Shown: positions 25,313 to 38,004 of the stretch, piece by piece
Layout: each line of letters starts with the position of its first letter
Numbering within the stretch: position 1 is the first letter of the stretch
Origin: Deinococcus carri
GTDB taxonomy: Bacteria; Deinococcota; Deinococci; Deinococcales; Deinococcaceae
Length of the DNA stretch: 64,000 bases
Direction of reading: 5' to 3'
Assembly (NCBI RefSeq): GCF_039545055.1
Contig: NZ_BAABRP010000013.1
Coordinates: forward strand, 21,130-85,129
Program-made: the position numbers and the translations under genes
The notes under the pieces: generated by a model
Seen by the model: only the letters and a program-made list of their open reading frames with translations
Told to the model about the DNA's origin: nothing
Databases searched by the model: none

Positions 25313-27325
25313 ATGCCCAGAAGTCCCAAGATCAGGCGATCCGCCTCCAAAGCAGCGCAACCTCTTCCCGTTGCTTCCCCGGCGGCCCTGCCCGGCGCGG
25401 CCGAACCTGCCACGGGCAAAACGGCCGGAGGTGGGCGGCGGACGACGCGCCCGGCCCCCCGGCGCATCCGAGTTGAGCTTCCCTCTGCGGAACCCGAGCC
25501 GACCGACGCCCAGGCCGCCACAGTGAAAGCAGTGGAACCCCGCGTGGCCGCCCCGGCCCCCGCCCCTGCACCGCGAACACCCCGCCCCCACCCGGCCAGA
25601 GCTGGAGGGGTGGAGGCTGAGGTCCGACCTGCTCGGGCCACCGCGGCCCGCGTCCCGCCCTCCCCGCCCGCCGGGGGCAGGGCCACCAGACCCACCAAGG
25701 ACATGCAGCGGGCGCAGAAGATTGCCCGCGAGGTCTTCGGGTACGATCAGCTCCACGACGCGCAGAAGGAAGCCATCCAGTCCGTGCTGCGCGGCCACGA
25801 CACCCTCGCCATCATGCCCACCGGCAGCGGCAAGTCGGCCATCTACCAGATCGCGGCGCTGTCGCTGGACGGGCCGACGGTGGTCGTCTCGCCCCTGATC
25901 GCCCTGCAACGCGACCAGGTGGAGGCGTTGGAGGAGGGCGTGCCCGGTCAGGCGGCCCTGATCAATTCGACCGTTCGCCCCGGCGACCGCGACGCGACCT
26001 GGGAGGCGCTGGAGGAGGGTGATCTGGAGTTCCTGTTCCTGGCCCCCGAGCAGCTCAGCAACCCGGAAACGCTGGAACGCCTGCGGGCGGCGGGACCCTC
26101 GCTGTTCGTGGTGGACGAGGCCCACTGTGTCAGCGAGTGGGGCCACGACTTCCGGCCCGACTACCTGCGGCTCGGGGGGGTGGTGGAGGCGCTGGGGCAT
26201 CCCACCGTGCTGGCCCTCACCGCCACCGCCGCGCCGCCCGTGCGCGCCGAGATTGTCGAGCGGCTGGGCATGCGCGACGCCCGCGTGCTGGTCCGCGGCT
26301 TCGACCGTCCTGGCATCCACCTCGCCGTGCGGCTGTTCGAGGACGCGGGCACCAAGCGCGCGGCCCTGCTGGAGGAGGTCGCCCAGGCCCAGGGGCCGGG
26401 CATCGTCTACGCGGCGACCCGCAAGGGCGCGGAGGAGGTCGCGCACGACCTGCGGGAACGCGGCGTGAGGGCCGCGGCCTATCACGCCGGGATGGCCGCG
26501 GCGGCCCGCGAGGAGGTGCAGACCGCCTTCATGGCCGATAACCTGGCGGTGATCGTGGCGACCACGGCCTTCGGCATGGGCATCGACAAGCCGAACGTGC
26601 GCTTCGTGCATCACCTCGACATCTCCGGCTCGGTCGACGCCTACTACCAGGAAATCGGGCGGGCCGGGCGCGACGGCGAACCGGCCCAGGCCACCCTCTT
26701 CTTCACGCCGGCGGACCTCAACCTGCGCCGCTTCTTCGCGGGGAGTGCCCTCGTGGACGCCGATCAGGTCGAGCAGGTGCTGCGGGCCGCCCAGGAGCGT
26801 GATGAGCCTGTGGACCCCGCCGAGCTGCGCGAGGAAACCGGCCTGTCGCAGACGCGCCTGCTGAGCGCCGTGAGCCGCCTGGAGGAGGTCGGCGCGCTGG
26901 AGGTGCTGCCGGGCGGCCAGGTGGTCGCCGTGGAGGGCCAGGAGACGCCGGAGGTGGCCGCCGAGGCCGCGCTGGCCCAGGAACACCGCCGCACCTACGA
27001 GCGCTCCCGCCTGGAGATGATGCGCGGGTATGCCGACACGCCGGGCTGCCGCCGCGAGTACCTGCTCAACTACTTCGGTGAAAGCTACCGCCCCCCCTGC
27101 GACCACTGCGACCACTGTGACGCGGGGCTGGTGAGCGGGGCCACAGCCGGGGAAGAGGTGCCCTTCGTCCCCGGCAGCCGTGTGGCCCACACCACCTTCG
27201 GTGAGGGCCAGATCCTGCGCTACGAGGGCGACAAGGTGACGGTGCTGTTCGACCAGCAGGGCTACCAGACGCTGTCGCTGACGTTCGTGCTGGAAAACGG
27301 GCTGCTGGAGCCGCTGGAAAGCTGA
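25313..27325 (+). CDS. RecQ-family DNA helicase with C-terminal Tudor-like domain
   Basis: This 670-residue SF2 helicase should unwind DNA 3'-5' in repair or recombination. Residues 1-127 are a Pro/Ala/Arg-rich tail of low complexity. The helicase core follows: [12 protein letters not shown] (Q-like motif), Walker A MPTGSGKS near 170, [17 protein letters not shown] near 268, and [10 protein letters not shown] (motif VI). The Cys cluster [12 protein letters not shown]...CDHCDHCD near 578-603 is the RecQ zinc site. There is no HRDC domain. Instead the last 50 residues ([16 protein letters not shown]...VLFDQQG) resemble the UvrD/PcrA C-terminal Tudor domain. RBS is AAAAGGAA. Confidence 0.9.
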   Translation: MPRSPKIRRSASKAAQPLPVASPAALPGAAEPATGKTAGGGRRTTRPAPRRIRVELPSAEPEPTDAQAATVKAVEPRVAAPAPAPAPRTPRPHPARAGGVEAEVRPARATAARVPPSPPAGGRATRPTKDMQRAQKIAREVFGYDQLHDAQKEAIQSVLRGHDTLAIMPTGSGKSAIYQIAALSLDGPTVVVSPLIALQRDQVEALEEGVPGQAALINSTVRPGDRDATWEALEEGDLEFLFLAPEQLSNPETLERLRAAGPSLFVVDEAHCVSEWGHDFRPDYLRLGGVVEALGHPTVLALTATAAPPVRAEIVERLGMRDARVLVRGFDRPGIHLAVRLFEDAGTKRAALLEEVAQAQGPGIVYAATRKGAEEVAHDLRERGVRAAAYHAGMAAAAREEVQTAFMADNLAVIVATTAFGMGIDKPNVRFVHHLDISGSVDAYYQEIGRAGRDGEPAQATLFFTPADLNLRRFFAGSALVDADQVEQVLRAAQERDEPVDPAELREETGLSQTRLLSAVSRLEEVGALEVLPGGQVVAVEGQETPEVAAEAALAQEHRRTYERSRLEMMRGYADTPGCRREYLLNYFGESYRPPCDHCDHCDAGLVSGATAGEEVPFVPGSRVAHTTFGEGQILRYEGDKVTVLFDQQGYQTLSLTFVLENGLLEPLES

Positions 27326-27435
27326 GGGCCGGCGTCGGCTCCGGTGCGGAGATGAACGAAAAGGCGGGCGGCAGCATAAGCCGCCGTGAAGGTCGGCGGG
27401 CGGTATTCTCTCGCCTGTCTCCAGATAATCAGGAC

Positions 27436-27993
27436 ATGGCAAAAATCAATCCCATCCAGCTCCAGAAGCACCTCAAGGGCGTGAACTACCCCGCCAGCAA
27501 GCAGGACCTGGTGGACGCCGCCGGGAAGAACGGTGCGGACGACGACGTGCGCGCGGCTCTGGATGCCCTCCCCGACGAGGAATACCAGACGCCCGCCGAG
27601 GTGAGCCAAGCCCTGGGCGGCCACGAGGACGGCGGGAACGACCGGGACGGCGATAAAGGCGATAAGGACGACCGGCGCAACGCCGACCGCGACCACAAGG
27701 GCAGCCAGCGGGGCGACCACGCGAAGGGTGGCGAACGCGGCCAGGACGACGGGGACAACGGGGACGGCGGCGAGAAACGCATCAACCCCATCCAGCTTCA
27801 GAAGCACCTCAAGGGGGTGGACTACCCGGCCAGCAAGCAGGACCTGTTGGACGCCGCCGGGAAGAACGGCGCGGACGACGAGGTGCGCGCCGCTCTGGAC
27901 GCCCTTCCCGACGAGGAGTACCAGACCCCCGCTGATGTGAGTCAGGCCCTGGGTGGGCGCAACGGCGATGACCGGAAGGGCGACAGAAAGTAA
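27436..27993 (+). CDS. Tandem DUF2795 protein with charged linker
   Basis: This 185-residue protein carries two nearly identical DUF2795 domains (about residues 1-61 and 115-175; each has INPIQLQKHLKGV, YPASKQDL and VRAALDALPDEEYQTP). They are joined by a 50-residue linker dominated by Asp, Gly, Lys, Arg and His. DUF2795 is a small helical domain of unknown role, so binding or scaffolding is plausible. The ATG at 27436 sits 6 nt after GATAAT, implying a leaderless message; an upstream in-frame start at 27352 is rejected. The duplication is recent, judging by sequence identity. Confidence 0.85.
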   Translation: MAKINPIQLQKHLKGVNYPASKQDLVDAAGKNGADDDVRAALDALPDEEYQTPAEVSQALGGHEDGGNDRDGDKGDKDDRRNADRDHKGSQRGDHAKGGERGQDDGDNGDGGEKRINPIQLQKHLKGVDYPASKQDLLDAAGKNGADDEVRAALDALPDEEYQTPADVSQALGGRNGDDRKGDRK

Positions 27994-28010
27994 CGCCAGG
28001 GAAACCGCAG

Positions 28011-28063
28011 CAAGGAAGCGAGGAGGGGACGCCGGAATGGCCTGGCCCCTCCTCGCTTCCTTG
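28011..28063. terminator. Perfect 18-bp hairpin between convergent genes
   Basis: 28011-28028 and 28046-28063 are exact inverse complements (arms CAAGGAAGCGAGGAGGGG) around a 17-nt loop. It lies between the stops of the DUF2795 gene and the substrate-binding protein gene. There is no T run, but such long stems can stop transcription or protect 3' ends in both directions. Confidence 0.6.
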
Positions 28064-28081
28064 TGCTCCTTGTGCCGTGCC

Positions 28082-29038
<957 letters not shown>

Positions 29039-29193
29039 GGAGGCGAGTATAGAAGTGTGGGGTGACGGGACCGTGACCGCTTGCCGCGCGGTGCGCCCCA
29101 CAGGAAGCGGAGTGATAGACTGCGGGGTACGCCTGCGCGTCCGCGGGGGCCAAGTGGCCCAGAACGCGCAGAGGGCGCAGGGAAAGGAACAGC

Positions 29194-30018
<825 letters not shown>

Positions 30019-30041
30019 GAGGCGCGGAAGGCAGATGGCAG

Positions 30042-30069
30042 AAGGCCGGGATACATCTCCCGGCCTTTT
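30042..30069 (+). terminator. Terminator after the RGG-repeat gene
   Basis: AAGGCCGGG (30042-30050) pairs with CCCGGCCTT (30059-30067) and the T run continues to 30069. The stem is GC-rich with an 8-nt loop. Confidence 0.88.
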
Positions 30070-30084
30070 CCTTTGGGCTGCTGA

Positions 30085-30184
30085 GAGCAGTTGTCGTCAA
30101 GATGGCTTCGTTTTTTGACCCTCTCCCCGGGTGGGAGAGGGCCTTGCGGAGCAAGGGGTGAGGGGGTCTTTTTGACAAATGCTC
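30085..30184. repeat. GAGCATTTG-type interspersed hairpin repeat, copy 2 (inverted)
   Basis: A 100-bp copy of the 19552-19652 element in opposite orientation: its reverse complement shares the ends GAGCATTTGtc / gacaactgctc, the CTTGC(T/G)... core and the GCCATCTT segment. It lies between two convergent genes. The internal stem is less perfect than in copy 1. Confidence 0.75.
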
Positions 30185-30191
30185 TATACGC

Positions 30192-32207
<2,016 letters not shown>

Positions 32208-32303
32208 AGCGTAGTCAAGCACAGAACCGGGCGCATTCGGGGCCTGTCGAGCACCCTGGCGGGGGACATCAGGCGTGGGGCTGCACTGCTACGCTGCTCA
32301 CCG

Positions 32304-32486
32304 ATGAACCTCGCCCCGCCCCAACTCACGGACGTGCAGTACACCCGTACCCTGAGCTGCTACCAGCGGCAACTCCGCCGCGAGAGTGAGGCGCTGCGGT
32401 CGCACCTCCAGGCGACCTGGGACGACAGCCGGTTGGTCTACGAGCAGGGGCGGCGGCTTCAGGCCAACTGGTGGTGTGTGCGCTAG
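32304..32486 (+). CDS. 60-residue hypothetical protein
   Basis: MNLAPPQLTDVQYTRTLSCY opens a short, charged, probably helical protein. TACGCT (32290-32295) lies upstream and would give a short leader. Divergent from the S9 peptidase. No family is recognised and codon bias gives only modest support. Confidence 0.35.
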   Translation: MNLAPPQLTDVQYTRTLSCYQRQLRRESEALRSHLQATWDDSRLVYEQGRRLQANWWCVR

Positions 32487-32679
32487 GGCCGTGCCCCGCT
32501 TCCTCCAGGGACAAGAACCTGCCGCCCCGCGCCGCCTCATGAGCCTTCGCTCAAGGTGGGGGGTGCCCCTTCTTGCCCTTCCCAGAGAGAAAAAACCTAC
32601 ATTGGTGTTACTGAAGCTCCGGCTTTCCTCCTCCTCCTGCACGTGCTCTGCCACTCCGCTCCTTCACTGGGGGAACTTC

Positions 32680-32871
32680 ATGCACGAACTGCTCTGTACC
32701 TGGGTGCCCGGAACCATCGACATTGTTCGCCTGAAGGTATCGGGCCGGACGATTGAACTCACAAGTACCCGCCTGGCCCGCATCTTCGGACCACAGGCAC
32801 TGAATGACCTGTATCTCAAGGGCCGCACGGTCCTCAAGGCCGACCCGCAGCAGGTGGCCCTTCTCGCCTGA
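32680..32871 (+). CDS. 63-residue hypothetical protein
   Basis: ATG at 32680 has GGGGAA upstream, and a strong terminator follows 30 bp after the stop, so this is probably a real transcription unit end. The product is compact and mixed in character (begins MHELLCTWVPGTIDIVRLKV), without a signal peptide. No family is recognised. The 193 bp before it (32487-32679) contain no clear gene. Confidence 0.45.
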   Translation: MHELLCTWVPGTIDIVRLKVSGRTIELTSTRLARIFGPQALNDLYLKGRTVLKADPQQVALLA

Positions 32872-32900
32872 AGCCTCGACCCACGGCCGCGCTCCTCTCT

Positions 32901-32929
32901 GCCCCGCTTTCCCGCGGGGCGGTTTTCTT
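32901..32929 (+). terminator. Strong rho-independent terminator
   Basis: GCCCCGC-TTTCCC-GCGGGGC followed by GGTTTTCTT. It ends the small gene at 32680 and isolates the M20 peptidase promoter. Confidence 0.9.
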
Positions 32930-32954
32930 AGGAGCGGCGGGTAGCATGGGCGGC

Positions 32955-34070
32955 ATGAAGCTTGACCTTGAGGCCATGCTCGCTGACCTGCGCGCCCTGG
33001 TGGAGATCGAGTCGCCCTCCACCGACCTGGCGGCCGTGGGTCGCGTGATGGATGTGGTGGAAGGCTGGGCGCGCGAGCTGGGAGCCAGGGCGCGCGCTCT
33101 GCCCGGCGGGACGCGGCAATTCAGCTTCGGTGTGGAGGAGGGGGGGGCGGAGCGGCCGGTGCTGGTGCTGATGCACGCCGATACCGTCTGGCCCCACAGT
33201 ACGCTGGAGAAGATGCCCTTCCGGGTGGAGGGGGACCGGGTGTACGGCCCCGGTACCTATGACATGAAGGCCGGGATTGTGGGCACCTTCTACGCCCTGC
33301 GGGCGCTAAGAAACCAGGCGGCGCAGGGCGGGTGGCCGCGCGGCGGCGTGCAGGTGCTGCTGACCCCCGATGAGGAAATCGGCAGCCTGAGCAGCCGTGA
33401 GGCCATCGAGGCCGCCGCCCGGGGTGCCCGCGCCGTGCTGGTCGTCGAGCCGCCCGTCGCGGACAGCCACGCGCTGAAGGTGGGCCGCAAGGGCGTGGGC
33501 GACTTCCGGCTGACCTTTCACGGGGTCGCCTCGCACGCGGGCAACAAGCCCGAGGAGGGCGCGAGCGCCATTACCGAGGCCGCCCGCGCCGTGCTGGCGG
33601 TGCAGGCCCTGGCCCACCCGGAATTGGGCACCACCGTCAGCGTCGGTCTGATTCAGGGCGGCAGCGCCGTGAACGTGGTGCCCGCCGAATGCGTGCTGGA
33701 CGTGGATGTGCGCGTCTCCACCCTGGCGGAAGGCGAGCGCGTGACGGCGGCCATCCACGCCCTGAAGCCCCAGGACGGGCGGGTGCGGCTGGAGGTGGAG
33801 GGCGGCCTCAACCGTCCCCCCTTCGAGCGTGGCCCGCAGACGGAACGTCTTTTCGCGCAGGCACAGGCCATCGCCCGTGACCTGGGCTTCGAGGTCGGCG
33901 GCGAGGTGGTCGGCGGCGGCAGCGACGGCAACTTCACCGCGCCCATCGCCCCCACCCTCGACGGCCTGGGTGCCCCCGGCGACGGTGCCCACGCCGCCCA
34001 CGAACACGTCCGCCTCGACCGCTGGCCCGACCACGTGCGCCTGCTGACGCGGCTGCTGCAAGAGGTGTAA
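32955..34070 (+). CDS. M20-family metallopeptidase (glutamate carboxypeptidase-like)
   Basis: This 371-residue dizinc enzyme resembles CPG2. Metal-ligand motifs occur in order: His/Asp in LVLMHADTVWP, Asp in YGPGTYDMKAG, the catalytic Glu pair in TPDEEIGS, Glu in VVEPPVAD and the late His in AAHEHVRL. The inserted dimerisation domain carries FHGVASHAGNKPEEG. Substrates could be acyl amino acids or glutamyl peptides. TAGCAT ends 7 nt before the ATG at 32955, so this leaderless start is chosen over the ATG at 32946. Confidence 0.9.
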   Translation: MKLDLEAMLADLRALVEIESPSTDLAAVGRVMDVVEGWARELGARARALPGGTRQFSFGVEEGGAERPVLVLMHADTVWPHSTLEKMPFRVEGDRVYGPGTYDMKAGIVGTFYALRALRNQAAQGGWPRGGVQVLLTPDEEIGSLSSREAIEAAARGARAVLVVEPPVADSHALKVGRKGVGDFRLTFHGVASHAGNKPEEGASAITEAARAVLAVQALAHPELGTTVSVGLIQGGSAVNVVPAECVLDVDVRVSTLAEGERVTAAIHALKPQDGRVRLEVEGGLNRPPFERGPQTERLFAQAQAIARDLGFEVGGEVVGGGSDGNFTAPIAPTLDGLGAPGDGAHAAHEHVRLDRWPDHVRLLTRLLQEV

Positions 34071-34150
34071 AGAAGGACGCGGGAGGCAGTGCGCGGCCTA
34101 ACCTTCTTTTCCCGCGCACCGCGTCCTGCGTACTGCGCACAGGAGCAAGC

Positions 34151-34450
34151 ATGTTCAACCTCTTCGGCAGAAAAAAACCCGGCAACCCGGACGTGAAGCA
34201 GGAGGATGCCCAGACCTTCCGCGTGCGGGTCCGCACCCTGCGGCACGGCGACGTGGTGGAATTCCGCTTCACCAAGGCCGCGCACATCGGCGTGGACGAG
34301 GACGGCGGATATATCTTCCGCAAACCGGTCGTCAGCCCGCAGCACTTCGACCGCGGCGAACTGGTCGTGCGCTTCGACGCCCGCTACAACGTCACGGCCA
34401 CCCAGGGCGAGGGCGTGGAGTTCATCCCCGTGAGCGAGTGGGAAGATTGA
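34151..34450 (+). CDS. 99-residue hypothetical protein
   Basis: The product starts MFNLFGRKKPGNPDVKQEDA and has a mixed beta-rich body (RVRTLRHGDVVEFRFTKAAH) with a Tyr/Phe-rich end. AGGAG precedes the ATG. It is separated from the M20 gene by an 80-bp palindromic stretch that could form a bulged hairpin (GGACGCGG...CCGCGTCC). No family is recognised. Codon use and a good ribosome-binding site make it a likely real gene. Confidence 0.65.
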   Translation: MFNLFGRKKPGNPDVKQEDAQTFRVRVRTLRHGDVVEFRFTKAAHIGVDEDGGYIFRKPVVSPQHFDRGELVVRFDARYNVTATQGEGVEFIPVSEWED

Positions 34451-34603
34451 GGCGGGTGCTGTAGGGAAACGTACCTTCTCGCTCGCGTAGCACGAACCGC
34501 AATGCTTCCTTCACAGGCGCTCTGGGGCAGATGAAGGCGCAGCGTTGTTACCGGGCGGGCCAGAGTGTCAGGCTGGGTGAAGTTCCTTTCTGGAGGTTTT
34601 CCC

Positions 34604-35137
34604 ATGCAAAAAAGACTGATGCTTCCGGCGCTGGCCCTGGCCCTCGTTCTCCCCACCGCGCAGGCGGGCGGCATGGCCGGGATGCCGATGGGTCCCGTCA
34701 GCACCGCCCAGGTGTCCAACAACACCGACGTGCTGTTCATGGAAGTTATGACCATGAGCAACCTCACCGAGATTCAGACCTCGCAACTGGCGCTGCAAAA
34801 GAGCAGCAACGCCCAGGTGCGCGCCTTTGCCCAGATGATGATCACGGCGCATACCCAGGCCCAGGCCGAACTGAACAACATCGCCGCCATGAAGGGCGTG
34901 CGCCTGACCGACAAGCCGGGGGCCGACCAGCGCCTGCAATACAACAAGCTCAGCACCCTCTCCGGCGCGGCCTTTGACGCCATGTACAAGAAGGTGCAGG
35001 TCAGCGGCCACAGCATGACCCTGGAGCTGATCCAGACCTACCGCAGCATCGGCAAGGATGCCCAGGCCCTGGCCTACGCCGCCAAGACGCAGCCTATCGT
35101 CGCCGGGCACCTGGAGATGGCGAAGAAGCTGCCCTGA
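34604..35137 (+). CDS. DUF4142 domain exported protein
   Basis: This 177-residue protein has a signal peptide (MQKRLMLPALALALVLPTAQA) and a helical ferritin-like DUF4142 domain: NLTEIQTSQLALQKSSNAQV, FAQMMITAHTQAQAELN and HSMTLELIQTYRSIGKDAQA are its helices. DUF4142 proteins are periplasmic and often stress-linked; their biochemical function is unknown. TGGAGG before the ATG at 34604 fixes the start. A perfect 9-bp terminator hairpin follows. The 153-bp upstream gap must hold its promoter but I could not place one confidently. Confidence 0.88.
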   Translation: MQKRLMLPALALALVLPTAQAGGMAGMPMGPVSTAQVSNNTDVLFMEVMTMSNLTEIQTSQLALQKSSNAQVRAFAQMMITAHTQAQAELNNIAAMKGVRLTDKPGADQRLQYNKLSTLSGAAFDAMYKKVQVSGHSMTLELIQTYRSIGKDAQALAYAAKTQPIVAGHLEMAKKLP

Positions 35138-35155
35138 TCATCCCCTCGCAGCAAG

Positions 35156-35185
35156 GAGCCTGGGCGTTGAACCCAGGCTCTTTTT
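35156..35185 (+). terminator. Rho-independent terminator after DUF4142 gene
   Basis: GAGCCTGGG (35156-35164) and CCCAGGCTC (35172-35180) form a perfect 9-bp stem followed by TTTTT. Confidence 0.92.
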
Positions 35186-35207
35186 CATATCTGTCATGCC
35201 TGCTTCT

Positions 35208-35867
<660 letters not shown>

Positions 35868-35941
35868 GCGCCCCAGGATAGGCCCCGGTGGTAGGCGCTG
35901 TGGCCGATGCATGGCGCGGGACGGCAGTTCAGGATGGGGCC

Positions 35942-36937
35942 ATGCCCGACCCCGCTTTCGTGCTTCGCGCGCCCCGCAAACCCGGCGACTACCCGGAGGC
36001 CGCCGCCGCCCTGTCTGCCGCCGACCCGGAATGGCCCGTCACACCCGACCTGCTGCGGGTGTGGGACGAGGCTGCTGACCCGGACCTCTTCCTGACCGAG
36101 GCGGTCGCGGAACAGGCCGGGCGTGTGGTGGGCGTGGGCCGCGTCGGCCACGACGATTTCGCCTTCGAGGAGTGGCGCTACTGGGGCAACCTCAGTGTTC
36201 ACCCCGAGGCGCGGGGGCAGGGCATCGGGAGCGCGCTGTATGCCGAACTGCTCGCGCGGGTGCAGTCGCGGGGGGCACGCGAGGTGCGGACGATGCTGAC
36301 CGACCAGCCCCACCACGCGCCGGGCCGCGCCTTTCTGGAACGGCGGGGCTTCCGGGTGGCCTGGGAGCGCTACGAGTCGCGCCTCAACACGCGCGAGGTG
36401 GACCTGAACGCCTTTGACGGCCTGCTGGCGGACGTGGCGGCGGATGGCGTCGAACTCCGCAGCGTCGCGGACCTGGCGGCGGACCCCGAACGGAACCGGC
36501 GGCTGTGGGAACTCGACTGGCTGCTCTTTCAGGACGTGCCCATGGGCAACACCCTGACCCGGCGGCCCTTCGAGGCCTGGGTGAAGCAGGAACTGGAAGA
36601 CCCCACCTTCGCGCCCGAACTCTCCTTCGTGGCGCTGCGGCCCGGTCTGGACGATCCCCTCACCGGCCCCTACGTCGGCTATTCCACGCTGGGGCGCAAT
36701 CCCGCCGGGTTCTATTACATCGGCATGACCGGCGTGCGGCGGGAGGACCGGGGACGGGGCATCGCCAAGGCGCTCAAGGTGGCCGCGATGCGCGCCCTGG
36801 CGGCGGCCGGTGGCGGCGAGATCCGCACCTTCAACGACCCCCCGAACGTGGCGATGCTGGGCATGAACCAGAGCCTGGGCTTCCGGCGCGGCCCCACCCA
36901 CCTGCGCTACGAACTGCGGCTGGGGGAGCAGCCTTGA
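35942..36937 (+). CDS. Tandem GNAT N-acetyltransferase (first of pair)
   Basis: This 331-residue protein holds two GNAT folds. The first has the acetyl-CoA loop in SVHPEARGQGIGSALYAEL; the second has TGVRREDRGRGIAKALKVA followed by NDPPNVAMLGMNQSLGF. Such double GNAT proteins (MshD-like layout) often use one catalytic and one structural half. The ATG at 35942 is preceded by AGGATGG. The next gene is another double GNAT starting inside this stop codon, so the pair likely arose by duplication. The acceptor substrate is unknown; nearby PIG-L deacetylase hints at amino-sugar or thiol chemistry. Confidence 0.86.
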   Translation: MPDPAFVLRAPRKPGDYPEAAAALSAADPEWPVTPDLLRVWDEAADPDLFLTEAVAEQAGRVVGVGRVGHDDFAFEEWRYWGNLSVHPEARGQGIGSALYAELLARVQSRGAREVRTMLTDQPHHAPGRAFLERRGFRVAWERYESRLNTREVDLNAFDGLLADVAADGVELRSVADLAADPERNRRLWELDWLLFQDVPMGNTLTRRPFEAWVKQELEDPTFAPELSFVALRPGLDDPLTGPYVGYSTLGRNPAGFYYIGMTGVRREDRGRGIAKALKVAAMRALAAAGGGEIRTFNDPPNVAMLGMNQSLGFRRGPTHLRYELRLGEQP

Positions 36938-37899
36938 CCGTCCACCTGCGGGAGGCGGGCGAGGCGGATTACCCGGCCCTGGCTGCCGTCATCAGCGCGG
37001 CCAACCCGCGGCACCCCATGACCGCCGACCTGCTCGCCCACGAGGTCCGGGACCTCCGCACCCACCCGCTGCGCCCGCACCTGTTCCAACTGGTGGCGGA
37101 ACGCGGCGGGCAGGCGGTGGGGCAGGCCGCCGTCTACCAGATTCCCGGCATGTTCCACCCCGACCGCTACTGGGCCGAGGTGATGGTGCGGCCGGAGGCG
37201 GAGGGGCAGGGGGTGGGCCGCGCGCTGGCCGGGGCGCTGGAGGCCCACCTGAAGGCCCGCGGCGCGCGGGAGGTCCTGGCCGGGGCATATGAGGACCGTC
37301 CGGGTGACTTGGCCTTTCTGGCCCGGCGCGGCTTCAGCGAGGCCATGCGCTTCTTCGACAACGTGCTGGACCTGGGCACCTTCGACCCCGCCCCCTGGAC
37401 CGGGACGGCCCGCCTGCCGGACGGCCTGCGGGTGGTGAGCCTCGCGGAACTGGTGGCCGAACGGGGCGAGGACGCCGCCTGGCGGGCCTACCACGCCGCT
37501 TTTGCCGAGGCCCGCGAGGACGTGCCCCGCACCGGTGAGGCCACCCCCACCCTCTATGACGTGTTTCGCCAGCGCGTTGAGCATCCGCAGTTTCTGGCGG
37601 AAGGGGTGCTACTTGCCGTGGACGCGACCGGTGAGGTCGCCGCCCTGACCGAGCTGTACACCGACCCCGCCGACCCGGACCGCCTGAACACCGGCCTGAC
37701 CGGCACCCGCCGCGCCTTCCGCCGTCAGGGGCTGGGTCTCGTGCTAAAGCTGGCCGCGCTGGAAGTGGCCCGGCAGCGCGGGGCGCGGAGCATCTGGACC
37801 AACAACGCCAGCACCAACGTGCCCATGCTGGCCCTGAACGAGCGACTGGGCTTCCGCCCCCAGCCCGCCTGGATTTCGATGCGGTGGGGGAGAGTGTAA
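36934..37899 (+). CDS. Tandem GNAT N-acetyltransferase (second of pair)
   Basis: This 321-residue protein also has two GNAT folds. MVRPEAEGQGVGRALAGALE is the acetyl-CoA loop of the first half; TGTRRAFRRQGLGLVLKLAALE and NNASTNVPMLALNERLGF mark the second. The start is a TTG at 36934 that overlaps the preceding stop (TTGA), with GGGGAG upstream. It parallels the upstream protein in layout, consistent with tandem duplication and divergence. Function is unknown beyond acyl transfer. Confidence 0.84.
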   Translation: MTVHLREAGEADYPALAAVISAANPRHPMTADLLAHEVRDLRTHPLRPHLFQLVAERGGQAVGQAAVYQIPGMFHPDRYWAEVMVRPEAEGQGVGRALAGALEAHLKARGAREVLAGAYEDRPGDLAFLARRGFSEAMRFFDNVLDLGTFDPAPWTGTARLPDGLRVVSLAELVAERGEDAAWRAYHAAFAEAREDVPRTGEATPTLYDVFRQRVEHPQFLAEGVLLAVDATGEVAALTELYTDPADPDRLNTGLTGTRRAFRRQGLGLVLKLAALEVARQRGARSIWTNNASTNVPMLALNERLGFRPQPAWISMRWGRV

Positions 37900-38004
37900 C
37901 AGCCTGAAGGCCGGACCACAGTCGGCGGGCCGCGCCGGTGGAGGCTGGGAGGCCCTGAGGCTCGGAAGGGTCACTTTTGCCGCTGCGCGACCGAGGAACG
38001 GGTT

